Source: CAVQRB01 sp963715055 (GTDB taxonomy: Bacteria; Pseudomonadota; Alphaproteobacteria; Rhodobacterales; Rhodobacteraceae). Taken from it: a stretch of 64,000 bases of DNA. The stretch lies in contig CAVQRB010000017.1 of the NCBI GenBank assembly GCA_963715055.1, positions 131,316 to 195,315 of the forward strand, written 5' to 3'. A model generated the notes under the pieces. That model did not search any database. It worked only from the letters and a program-made list of their open reading frames with translations, and was not told where the DNA came from. Below, piece by piece: positions 27,237 through 34,831 of this stretch; positions within the stretch are counted from its first letter, which is position 1; each line of letters opens with the position of its first letter. The translations under genes and the position numbers were made by a program.

Positions 27237-29150
27237 TTACTCCTGTCCCTTCAGAAGCCCGCTGGCCGGCACCATCGCCACCTGCGAGGCGCGGCTCTGC
27301 AAGGCCCAGAGCAGCAGCGCGGAGATCGTATCCTCGCGCAAGCGCCCCAGCATGACGACCCCGCCTTCCTGCCCGGCCCGGAAGGCGGCCTGATCGAGGA
27401 ACCGGCGGATCACGGTCGGCGACTGCCCGGCACTGTCGAAATCCCGGAAAACCGCGGCGGCGGGCACGCCCGACCGTTCAGCCAGTTTCTGCACCGTGTT
27501 CAACCCGCGGTTCTGGGTCACGAAACCATGACCGGTCTGGGCAAGGATCGCGGTGACCTGATCGGCGGCTTCACGCGTGACCTGCACGCCATTGCCAGCA
27601 CCTTCGAGCAGACCGACGGCTTCGGGCAAGGCGGCAAAGGCGACTTCCAGCGCTGCTTCGGCGTCACGCGCCGAGGCGGCATCGGGCAGGTCGATCATGG
27701 CCCAGACCTCGAAGCCTTCGCTGCGATAGGCCTCCATGCGCGCGTCGGCATCGGGCAATGACGCGTCCACGGCGAAGCTCACCGGATAGGGGAAACTGCG
27801 CAAGGCGGGCAGCCCGATCTGCGCGCCGGACAGATCCGCGCCCTCGTCCATCAGGATCACGGCCATCATCGGCTTGCCGTCGGGATTGTCGGCAGGGGCC
27901 GCAAAACGAACCACTGGGCGCGCATCGGCATTCCCGAGGATCTCCGACACCTCGGGCAGGTCTTCGGCGGCCGCTGCCTCCTCCTCCGGATCGAGCAGTG
28001 TCGGCAGACGGTTGGTGCGGACTTCTGCGGCAAGATCACCAAAGGTGCCGGCAGGCCGCCCCGGAACCTCCGCGGTGTCGGTCACAAGGCGGGAGGGTTG
28101 CGTGTTCTGCGACACGGTTTCGGTTTCGGACGCCGGAATGTCCGATGCGGGAGACGCAGGCCTCCGGTCGGCGGGTGCGGAAGGCGTCTGAGCCGCATCC
28201 GGGATGCTTTCCGCCTCAAAGACGGTTGTCGGCAGTTTCGGCGGCTCCGCGCCTGCGGCGACCTTCACCGGCGATTCCTGTCCTGCGGTCCGCGGCAAGG
28301 CATTCTCCGCGCGGGAGACTTCGGCACTCTGCAAGGGTGCTGACGGTGCCTCCACCTGCGCCAGCACCGGAGTGTCGGCGCGCTCGGCGGCCGCACTGTC
28401 TGTCGCCGTCGTATCGGGACCTTCCACGTCGGACACCGCGACGGGGTCTTCCTGCTCCGGTTCCATCGCCTCGAAAGCCTGTGTCTCGACAGGAACGACC
28501 GGTTGCGGGGGTTGCGCAGGATCGGTTGAAATGGACGGCTCGGACACGGATGCCGTAACCTCCGGTGCAACCGGAGCCGGGGCCGTCGCCGTCTGCGGCG
28601 TTTCCGCTTCCGCCTCCGTCGATGGCGATGGCGATGGCGATGCATCAACGCTCTCGGCCGCATTCGTCACAGGGCCGGGCGGGGGCACTTCGAGCGGTTC
28701 GGCGGCGAGCGTCACCGCAGGATCGCTGGTCGGCGACTTCAAGACCCGCGTCGTGCCATCAGTGAGCACGGGCTCGCTTGGCCGGACTGCGGGGAGGGCG
28801 CCGGTGACGGACGGCCCGGTCGGCGCACTGGCCGGGACCATGCTCGAGGCAGCACCCACTTCCGGCACGGCTGCCGGGGCGGTGGCTGCCCCTGCAAGGC
28901 CTGTCAGCGTGTCGGGTGCCGGCGCGTCGGCACTCGGGGCCTTCTGCCCGGTCACCGGCACGCGGTCGCCGACACTGCGGTCCGCCGCAGCCTGCGTGCT
29001 TTGAGGCGCTTGGGATGATTGCGGACCTTGCGTGACCACTGCGGGCGCCATGGGACCATCGGAAAGGACCGACATCACGCCCACGGAAACGATGCTGACC
29101 ACACCGCCCCAAGTCAGGCCCTTGATGAAACCCTTCGTCACCTGCTGCAC
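27237..29150 (-). CDS. Divergent polysaccharide deacetylase family protein with long disordered linker
   Basis: The 637 residues fall into three parts. An N-terminal membrane anchor (FIKGLTWGGVVSIVSVGVMS) is followed by about 350 residues very rich in Pro, Ala, Ser, Thr and Glu (for example PSPSPST), with no predicted fold. A folded C-terminal domain runs from about residue 400: MMAVILMDEGADLSGAQIGL, FPYPVSFAVDASLP, FEVWAMIDLPDAASARDAEA and GVVMLGRLREDTISALLLWA. That domain matches the divergent polysaccharide deacetylase family (DUF610), a NodB-like fold whose role is unclear. The protein probably reaches through the periplasm or cell wall. It faces the AstE-like gene and diverges from trpG. 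Confidence 0.8.
   Translation of the reverse strand: MQQVTKGFIKGLTWGGVVSIVSVGVMSVLSDGPMAPAVVTQGPQSSQAPQSTQAAADRSVGDRVPVTGQKAPSADAPAPDTLTGLAGAATAPAAVPEVGAASSMVPASAPTGPSVTGALPAVRPSEPVLTDGTTRVLKSPTSDPAVTLAAEPLEVPPPGPVTNAAESVDASPSPSPSTEAEAETPQTATAPAPVAPEVTASVSEPSISTDPAQPPQPVVPVETQAFEAMEPEQEDPVAVSDVEGPDTTATDSAAAERADTPVLAQVEAPSAPLQSAEVSRAENALPRTAGQESPVKVAAGAEPPKLPTTVFEAESIPDAAQTPSAPADRRPASPASDIPASETETVSQNTQPSRLVTDTAEVPGRPAGTFGDLAAEVRTNRLPTLLDPEEEAAAAEDLPEVSEILGNADARPVVRFAAPADNPDGKPMMAVILMDEGADLSGAQIGLPALRSFPYPVSFAVDASLPDADARMEAYRSEGFEVWAMIDLPDAASARDAEAALEVAFAALPEAVGLLEGAGNGVQVTREAADQVTAILAQTGHGFVTQNRGLNTVQKLAERSGVPAAAVFRDFDSAGQSPTVIRRFLDQAAFRAGQEGGVVMLGRLREDTISALLLWALQSRASQVAMVPASGLLKGQE
28621..28642. 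repeat. Short GATGGC hexanucleotide repeat inside a gene
   Basis: Three full GATGGC units plus GATG encode the alternating Pro-Ser stretch of the linker in the deacetylase-like protein. The six-base unit keeps the reading frame, so any slippage would change only the linker length. Confidence 0.7.
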
Positions 29151-29332
29151 ACCCTCAAAATGTGACCGTGTTTATCCGATACTGCCACTTTGGCAACGCT
29201 ACTTTCGACTGCATCCCTGTGGCTGCGGATTTTGCGCGCCTCTTGACGCAAGCCGCCAACCCTGAACATGTATCCCCGACCTATAGCCCGCCAGAGGCCC
29301 ATGCCTCCAGCCCTGATTGCGAAGTTCCGACG

Positions 29333-29914
29333 ATGTTGCTGCTGATCGACAACTACGACAGTTTTACATACAACCTGTTGCATTATCTAGGCAGTCTGGG
29401 CGCAGAAGTTGTGATCCGGCGCAATGACGCACTGGATGTGCAACAGGCCATGGCGATGAACCCCACCGGTATCCTGCTGTCCCCCGGACCCTGCGATCCG
29501 GACCGGGCGGGAATTTGCCTGAGCCTGACGCTTGCGGCGGCGGAAACCCGCACACCGCTCATGGGCGTGTGCCTCGGACACCAGACCATCGGGCAGGCTT
29601 TCGGCGGCAATGTGGTCCGCGCCAAGGATATCGTGCATGGCAAGATGGGCGAGATACATCACCAGGGCGAGGGCGTGTTTGCCGGGCTGCCCACGCCTTT
29701 CGCCGCGACGCGGTATCATTCGCTGGTCGTCGATCGACCGAGCCTGCCGGAGAGCCTCAAGGTGACCGCGGAACTGAGCGACGGCACCATCATGGGGCTT
29801 CAGCACCGCGACCTGCCGATCCACGGGGTGCAGTTTCACCCGGAATCGATCCGCTCCGAACACGGCCATGCGCTGTTGCAGAACTTCCTCAACGAGTTGA
29901 AAGTTCCCGCATGA
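29333..29914 (+). CDS. trpG: Anthranilate synthase component II (glutamine amidotransferase)
   Basis: The 193-residue class I amidotransferase supplies ammonia from glutamine to TrpE. It begins with MLLLIDNYDSFTYNLLHYLG, the TrpG/PabA hallmark. The oxyanion loop SPGPCDPDRAG follows, then the nucleophile Cys80 in GVCLGHQTIG and the catalytic His-Glu in GVQFHPESIRSEHG. The ATG at 29333 is the family start; extra upstream codons in frame have no counterpart. It may double as PabA in folate synthesis, common where only one copy exists. The stop overlaps the trpD start by four bases. The 182-base divergent spacer before it must hold the operon promoter. Confidence 0.96.
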   Translation: MLLLIDNYDSFTYNLLHYLGSLGAEVVIRRNDALDVQQAMAMNPTGILLSPGPCDPDRAGICLSLTLAAAETRTPLMGVCLGHQTIGQAFGGNVVRAKDIVHGKMGEIHHQGEGVFAGLPTPFAATRYHSLVVDRPSLPESLKVTAELSDGTIMGLQHRDLPIHGVQFHPESIRSEHGHALLQNFLNELKVPA

Positions 29915-30930
29915 GCGATGCATTGAAACCACTGATCGGGGCCGCGGCCGAGGGCCCCCTGAGCAAGGCGCAAGCCGAGGAAGCCTTCACCATCCTCTTT
30001 GAAGGCGAGGCCACGCCGAGCCAGATCGGCGGCCTGCTGATGGCGTTGCGGACCCGGGGCGAGACGGTCGAGGAATATGCCGCCGCCGCCGCCGTGATGC
30101 GCAGCAAGTGCAACAAGGTCCGCGCACCCGAGGGCGCCATCGACATCGTCGGCACCGGCGGCGATGGCAAGGGCACGCTCAACATCTCAACCGCCACGGC
30201 TTTCGTCGTGGCAGGCGCGGGCGTCGTCGTGGCGAAACACGGCAACCGCAACCTCAGCTCGAAATCCGGCGCGGCGGATGCGCTCACGCAGATGGGGCTC
30301 AACGTCATGGTCGGGCCCGCCATCGTCGAAAAGGCGCTGCGCGAAACCGGGATCGGCTTCATGATGGCTCCCATGCACCACCCGGCCATCGCCCATGTGA
30401 TGCCCACGCGCGCCGAACTCGGCACCCGGACGATCTTCAACATCCTCGGCCCGCTGACCAATCCTGCCGGGGTCAAGCGGCAACTGACCGGCGCTTTCTC
30501 GCGCGATCTCATCCGCCCGATGGCAGAGACCTTGGCGGCGCTCGGATCTGAGAAGGCCTGGCTTGTCCATGGATCGGACGGTACCGACGAGTTGACCATC
30601 ACCGGGGTCAGCTGGGTTGCGGCGCTGGACCTCGACGGGCAGGTCTCCGATCTCGAACTCCATCCCGAGGACGCAGGCTTGCCGGTGCATCCTTTCGAAG
30701 CGATCGTCGGGGGTACGCCGGAAGAAAACGCGCGCGATTTCAAGGCGCTCCTTGCGGGCGAGGCCTCGGCCTACCGGGACGCGGTGCTGCTGAACGCCGC
30801 CGCAGCCCTTGTGGTGGCGGATGCAGCAGGCTCCCTGAAGGAGGGCGTCGAAAAGGCGAAGGTCTCCATCGACAGCGGCGCTGCCCGTGACAAGATCGCT
30901 GCCGTCGCCCGGATCACGCAGGGCGCGTGA
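29911..30930 (+). CDS. trpD: Anthranilate phosphoribosyltransferase
   Basis: The 339-residue enzyme joins anthranilate to PRPP in the second tryptophan step. The glycine-rich PRPP loop is DIVGTGGDGKGTLNIST (residues 78-94), followed by VVAKHGNRNLSSKSGAADAL, both invariant in TrpD. FMMAPMHHPAIAHV and GTRTIFNILGPLTNPA form the anthranilate channel. The start overlaps trpG and the stop overlaps the ung start (GTGA), which makes a tight trpG-trpD-ung-trpC string. Confidence 0.97.
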   Translation: MSDALKPLIGAAAEGPLSKAQAEEAFTILFEGEATPSQIGGLLMALRTRGETVEEYAAAAAVMRSKCNKVRAPEGAIDIVGTGGDGKGTLNISTATAFVVAGAGVVVAKHGNRNLSSKSGAADALTQMGLNVMVGPAIVEKALRETGIGFMMAPMHHPAIAHVMPTRAELGTRTIFNILGPLTNPAGVKRQLTGAFSRDLIRPMAETLAALGSEKAWLVHGSDGTDELTITGVSWVAALDLDGQVSDLELHPEDAGLPVHPFEAIVGGTPEENARDFKALLAGEASAYRDAVLLNAAAALVVADAAGSLKEGVEKAKVSIDSGAARDKIAAVARITQGA

Positions 30931-31598
30931 GCACCCTTTTCAACCTCGACAGACTGGGGGCCTGGCGCGATCTGCCTTTCTTCGAGACGCAGTTGCCACG
31001 CATCGAAACAGCGCTCGGGGCAGAGGCCGATTTCCTCCCCGCAACGGACAAGGTTTTCGCGGCGCTGGAGCAGGTGCAGCCGGAGGATGTGCGCGTGGTC
31101 ATCCTCGGGCAGGACCCCTACCCGACCCCCGGGCATGCGCATGGTCTTGCCTTCTCGGCGGCGGCCTCCGTGAGGCCCTTGCCGCGTTCCCTCGGAAACA
31201 TCTTTCGCGAAATGACCGATGACATCGGCGCCTGCCCGCCCGATGCCGACCTGCGGTTCTGGGCGGATCAGGGGGTATTGTTGCTCAACACCATCCTCAC
31301 CGTGCCGCCCGGGCAGGCCAAGGGGCACAGGCATCTCGGCTGGCAAAGCCTCACCGGCGAGGTTCTGTGGCGGCTCAGCCCGCAGCCGCGCGCCTACCTG
31401 CTTTGGGGGGCCACAGCGCAGGAGGCCGCGCGGACCGTCGATCCAGTGGCAAATCTCAAGATCGAAACCGCGCACCCGTCGCCGCTTTCGGCCCGCCGCG
31501 GGTTTTTTGGCTCGCGCCCGTTCAGCCGCACGAATGCGTGGTTGCAGGCGCAGGGCGGTCGCGCCATAAACTGGGCCAATCCCGCGGAGGCCGCATGA
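30927..31598 (+). CDS. Uracil-DNA glycosylase
   Basis: This 223-residue enzyme removes uracil from DNA. It follows family 1 (Ung) in motif order: VVILGQDPYPTPGHAHGLAF around Asp63, the water-activating residue; LLLNTILTV; and the DNA-intercalating loop HPSPLSARRGFFGSRPF near the end, with the catalytic His and the Leu. The usual GQDPYH is GQDPYP here, so the residue after the key Tyr is Pro66 instead of His. It starts with GTG overlapping trpD and ends overlapping trpC, so a DNA-repair gene is translated within the trp string. The catalytic core appears intact. Confidence 0.88.
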   Translation: MSTLFNLDRLGAWRDLPFFETQLPRIETALGAEADFLPATDKVFAALEQVQPEDVRVVILGQDPYPTPGHAHGLAFSAAASVRPLPRSLGNIFREMTDDIGACPPDADLRFWADQGVLLLNTILTVPPGQAKGHRHLGWQSLTGEVLWRLSPQPRAYLLWGATAQEAARTVDPVANLKIETAHPSPLSARRGFFGSRPFSRTNAWLQAQGGRAINWANPAEAA

Positions 31599-32407
31599 CC
31601 CAGACCATTCTCGACACCATCAAAGCCTACAAACTGGAGGAAATCGCAGCCGCCAAGGCCGCCAAGCCTCTCGAAGCCGTCGAGGCGGAAGCCCGCGAGG
31701 CTACCGCGGTCCGCCCGTTTGCGGAGCGGTTGCATCAACGCTCGCTTGAAGGCTACGGGCTGATCGCGGAAATCAAGAAAGCGAGCCCCTCCAAAGGGTT
31801 GATCCGGGCCGACTTCGACCCCGCCACGCTCGCCAAGGCCTATGCGGAGGGAGGCGCCACCTGTCTTTCCGTGCTGACCGACACGCCGAGCTTTCAGGGC
31901 GCCAAGGAATTTCTGGTCGCGGCCCGCCGCGCGTGCGACCTGCCGGTGCTGCGCAAGGATTTCATGTATGACACCTACCAGGTCGCCGAGGCGCGGGCGC
32001 TCGGAGCGGATTGCATTTTGATCATCATGGCCTCGGTGAGCGACGCGCAGGCGGAAGAGCTTGAGGAAGCCGCGACCAAATGGGGCATGGATGCGCTCCT
32101 TGAAGTGCATGACGCCGATGAACTGGCGCGTGCGAGCCGACTGAAAAGCCGCCTCATCGGCATCAACAACCGCAATCTCAAGACCTTCGAGACTTCGCTT
32201 GATATCACGCGGACCCTGTCGCGCGATGTGCCCGCCGACCGGCTGGTCGTGTCGGAATCCGGACTGAGCACGCCCGACGACCTTGCGGATATGGCGCGCT
32301 ACGGGGCGCGTATCTTCCTCATCGGCGAGAGCCTGATGCGGCAGCAGGACGTGGCCGCGGCCACGCGCGATCTGCTCGCCAACCCGCTGCGCGCAGGAGG
32401 CATGTGA
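31595..32407 (+). CDS. trpC: Indole-3-glycerol phosphate synthase
   Basis: The 270-residue TIM barrel closes carboxyphenylamino-deoxyribulose phosphate to indole-3-glycerol phosphate. Typical blocks are LIAEIKKASPSKGLI (catalytic Lys), YAEGGATCLSVLTDTPSFQG, LPVLRKDFMYDTYQVAEARA, IGINNRNLKTFE and VSESGLSTPDDL. There is no fused TrpF domain. It starts in an ATGA overlap with the glycosylase gene, and one base separates its stop from moaC, so transcription probably continues into the molybdopterin genes. Confidence 0.97.
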   Translation: MTQTILDTIKAYKLEEIAAAKAAKPLEAVEAEAREATAVRPFAERLHQRSLEGYGLIAEIKKASPSKGLIRADFDPATLAKAYAEGGATCLSVLTDTPSFQGAKEFLVAARRACDLPVLRKDFMYDTYQVAEARALGADCILIIMASVSDAQAEELEEAATKWGMDALLEVHDADELARASRLKSRLIGINNRNLKTFETSLDITRTLSRDVPADRLVVSESGLSTPDDLADMARYGARIFLIGESLMRQQDVAAATRDLLANPLRAGGM

Positions 32408-32408
32408 C

Positions 32409-32888
32409 ATGTCCGGACCGCTCACGCATTTCGACGCCAAGGGTGACGCGCATATGGTGGATGTTGGCGACAAACCCGTGACCGACCGGATCGCCATTGC
32501 CGTCTGCTGCATCAGGATGCTGCCGGAAACCTTTGATATCATTTCAGAAGGTCGCGCCAAAAAGGGCGACGTTCTGGGTGTGGCCCGGCTCGCGGGCATC
32601 ATGGCGGCCAAGCGCACCGCCGAGTTGATCCCGCTTTGTCATCCCCTGCCGATCACCAAGGTTTCGGTCGATCTGACGCCCGACAGCGCGCTTCCGGGCA
32701 TCCGCATCGAAGCCACAGTGAAGACCACCGGACAAACCGGCGTCGAGATGGAAGCCCTGACCGCCGCCTCGGTGGCGGGTCTCACCGTTTACGACATGTG
32801 CAAGGCGGTGGACAAGGGAATGGAAATCAGTGGCTTGCGCGTCGTTCTTAAAGATGGCGGCAAGTCCGGCCGCTTCGAGGCGTCATGA
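32409..32888 (+). CDS. moaC: Cyclic pyranopterin monophosphate synthase
   Basis: The 159-residue protein makes cyclic pyranopterin monophosphate, the first stable molybdopterin intermediate, together with MoaA. The conserved strings are GDVLGVARLAGIMAAKRTAE, the substrate-binding ELIPLCHPLPITKV, and TGVEMEALTAASVAGLTVYDMCKAVDKGM with the catalytic region. It lies between trpC and moeA with a one-base gap and a four-base overlap. MoaA is not in the window. Confidence 0.96.
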   Translation: MSGPLTHFDAKGDAHMVDVGDKPVTDRIAIAVCCIRMLPETFDIISEGRAKKGDVLGVARLAGIMAAKRTAELIPLCHPLPITKVSVDLTPDSALPGIRIEATVKTTGQTGVEMEALTAASVAGLTVYDMCKAVDKGMEISGLRVVLKDGGKSGRFEAS

Positions 32889-34057
32889 TCTCCGTCGCCG
32901 AGGCGCTGGAGCACCTCTTCGCGCTCGCGTCTCCCATGGACATCGAGGAGGTTCCGCTGCGACAGGCATCGGGGCGGGTTCTGGCCGCAGATGTCATCGC
33001 TCGGCGCACGCAGCCTCCCTTCGATGCCTCTTCGATGGACGGCTATGCCATGCGCCTCGCCGAGGTCGAACCGGATGCGATGTTCAAGGTCGTGGGCGAG
33101 GCCGCCGCCGGTCGCGGCTTCGAGGGACGCGTGGGCCCGGGGCAATGCCTGCGCATCTTCACCGGCGCGCCGGTTCCCGAAGGCCTCGACCGCGTGGTCA
33201 TCCAGGAGGACGTGACGCGCAAGGGCGATCTCGTCACGCTGAAACGCGATCTCGACGGCAAAGCCAACATCCGCCCTGCCGGATGCGACTTCAAGACTGG
33301 GGACCGGATCGCGGCACCGCGCCTGCTCGGACCCGCAGATGTCGCGCTGCTCGCGTCGATGAACATCCCGGATGTGCCGGTACACCGCAGGCCAGTGGTG
33401 GCGGTGATCGCCACGGGTGACGAATTGGTGATGCCGGGCGAGACGCCTGCGCCGGACCAGATCATCGCCTCCAACAGTTTCGGGCTGGCCGCGCAACTGG
33501 AGGCTGCGGGCGCCGTCGCACGGCTGATCCCCATTGCCCGCGACACTTCCGCCTCCCTGAAGACCGCGCTGACCCTGGCCTCCGAGGCGGACCTCATTGT
33601 CACCATCGGTGGCGCATCGGTGGGCGATTATGACCTCGTGGCACCCGTCGCCGCGGAAATGGGGATGCAGCAATCCTTCTACAAGGTGGCGATGCGCCCC
33701 GGCAAACCGCTGATGGCAGGCAGGCTCAGGGGTATTCCGATGATCGGCCTGCCGGGCAACCCGGTCTCGGCACTGGTATGCGGCACCATCTTCGTCGTGC
33801 CCGTCGTCCGCGCCATGCTGGGCCTTGGCGCCGCGCCGGTGCCGCGCCGCATGGGCCGGCTCGCGGCACCTCTGGAGCGGAACGGTCCGCGCGAGCACTA
33901 CATGCGCGCGGAGTTGGGTCCTGAAGGCCTGCGGGCATTCGAGGCGCAGGACAGTTCGCTGCTGAGCATCCTGTCGCAAAGCAACGCGCTGCTGATCCGC
34001 CCGCCGCATGACGCAGCACGCGCCACAGGTGACGAGGTTTCCTACATCCCGATCTGA
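32885..34057 (+). CDS. moeA: Molybdopterin molybdenumtransferase
   Basis: This 390-residue enzyme inserts molybdate into adenylylated molybdopterin. MoeA blocks are present: LRQASGRVLAADV, PFDASSMDGYAM with its catalytic Asp, IFTGAPVPEGLDRVVIQED, and the MPT-binding domain with VVAVIATGDELVMPGE, TIGGASVGDYDLV and FYKVAMRPGKPLMAG, followed by GLPGNPVSALV. Domain IV closes the protein. It overlaps moaC by four bases. The lexA promoter begins six bases after its stop. Confidence 0.96.
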   Translation: MISVAEALEHLFALASPMDIEEVPLRQASGRVLAADVIARRTQPPFDASSMDGYAMRLAEVEPDAMFKVVGEAAAGRGFEGRVGPGQCLRIFTGAPVPEGLDRVVIQEDVTRKGDLVTLKRDLDGKANIRPAGCDFKTGDRIAAPRLLGPADVALLASMNIPDVPVHRRPVVAVIATGDELVMPGETPAPDQIIASNSFGLAAQLEAAGAVARLIPIARDTSASLKTALTLASEADLIVTIGGASVGDYDLVAPVAAEMGMQQSFYKVAMRPGKPLMAGRLRGIPMIGLPGNPVSALVCGTIFVVPVVRAMLGLGAAPVPRRMGRLAAPLERNGPREHYMRAELGPEGLRAFEAQDSSLLSILSQSNALLIRPPHDAARATGDEVSYIPI

Positions 34058-34062
34058 CACCG

Positions 34063-34091
34063 TTGACACAAAACGGGAACATCACTAGAAC
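34063..34091 (+). promoter_or_regulatory. lexA promoter with overlapping SOS box
   Basis: TTGACA (34063-34068) and TAGAAC (34086-34091) are separated by 17 bases, a good sigma-70 type promoter. GAACATCACTAGAAC at 34077-34091 is GTTC-N7-GTTC on the other strand, the direct-repeat LexA box of alphaproteobacteria, and it covers the -10 element. Bound LexA would block RNA polymerase, giving autoregulation. Confidence 0.85.
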
Positions 34092-34122
34092 AAAAGGCAA
34101 AGATGTGTCGGAGGGACCGGAA

Positions 34123-34824
34123 ATGCTGACCAAGAAACAGTTGGATTTGCTGGAATTCATCCAGAAACGCGTGAAACGCGACGGTGTGCCGCCGAGTTTC
34201 GACGAGATGAAGGAGGCGCTCGACCTGCGATCGAAATCGGGCATCCACCGTCTGATCACAGCGCTTGAAGAACGCGGCTTCATCCGCAGGCTGGCGCATC
34301 GGGCCCGCGCCATCGAAATCGTGAAACTCCCCGAAACGCTCGGCGGTGCCGCGCAGGGCGGGTTTTCACCCCGGGTGATCGACGGCGACCGGCCGGACAT
34401 GCCGAAACCGCGCAGCGCGCGGGAGGTTTCCGGCGCGGGCGCCACCGAACTGCCCTTGATGGGACGCATCGCCGCCGGTGTACCGATCGAAGCGATCAGC
34501 CACGCCAGCGCCAGTGTCGCTGTGCCGGGACAGATGCTCTCGGGCAAGGGCGAGCATTATGCGCTCGAGGTGCGCGGTGATTCCATGATCGAAGCCGGGA
34601 TCAACGATGGCGATGTCGTGGTGATCCGCGAGACCAGCGTTGCCGAGAACGGCGATATCGTCGTGGCACTTGTCGAGGACCAGGAGGCGACGCTCAAACG
34701 CTTCATGCGCCGCGGCAACACCATCGCGCTGGAAGCTGCGAACCCCGCCTATGAGACCCGCGTCTTCACCGAAGACAAGGTCAAGGTGCAGGGCAAGCTG
34801 GTCGGACTGATCCGCACCTACTGA
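34123..34824 (+). CDS. lexA: SOS-response repressor and self-cleaving protease
   Basis: The 233-residue repressor has an N-terminal winged helix-turn-helix (residues 1-70, with PPSFDEMKEALDLRSKSGIH as the recognition region) and a C-terminal S24 protease domain. The self-cleavage site is Ala118-Gly119 in RIAAGVPI, the nucleophile is Ser154 in RGDSMIEAGI, and the general base is Lys192 in ATLKRFMRR. DNA damage and RecA trigger cleavage. The linker is longer than in E. coli, as usual for alphaproteobacteria. The ATG at 34123 follows GGAGGGACC at a proper distance; an earlier GTG at 34063 lies inside the promoter and is rejected. Confidence 0.97.
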   Translation: MLTKKQLDLLEFIQKRVKRDGVPPSFDEMKEALDLRSKSGIHRLITALEERGFIRRLAHRARAIEIVKLPETLGGAAQGGFSPRVIDGDRPDMPKPRSAREVSGAGATELPLMGRIAAGVPIEAISHASASVAVPGQMLSGKGEHYALEVRGDSMIEAGINDGDVVVIRETSVAENGDIVVALVEDQEATLKRFMRRGNTIALEAANPAYETRVFTEDKVKVQGKLVGLIRTY

Positions 34825-34831
34825 AGCCGCG

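Noticed and set aside
28621..28642. GATGGC repeat as CRISPR or phase-variation tract
   Set aside because: Only three to four six-base units without spacers; slippage would keep the frame, so no on/off switching.
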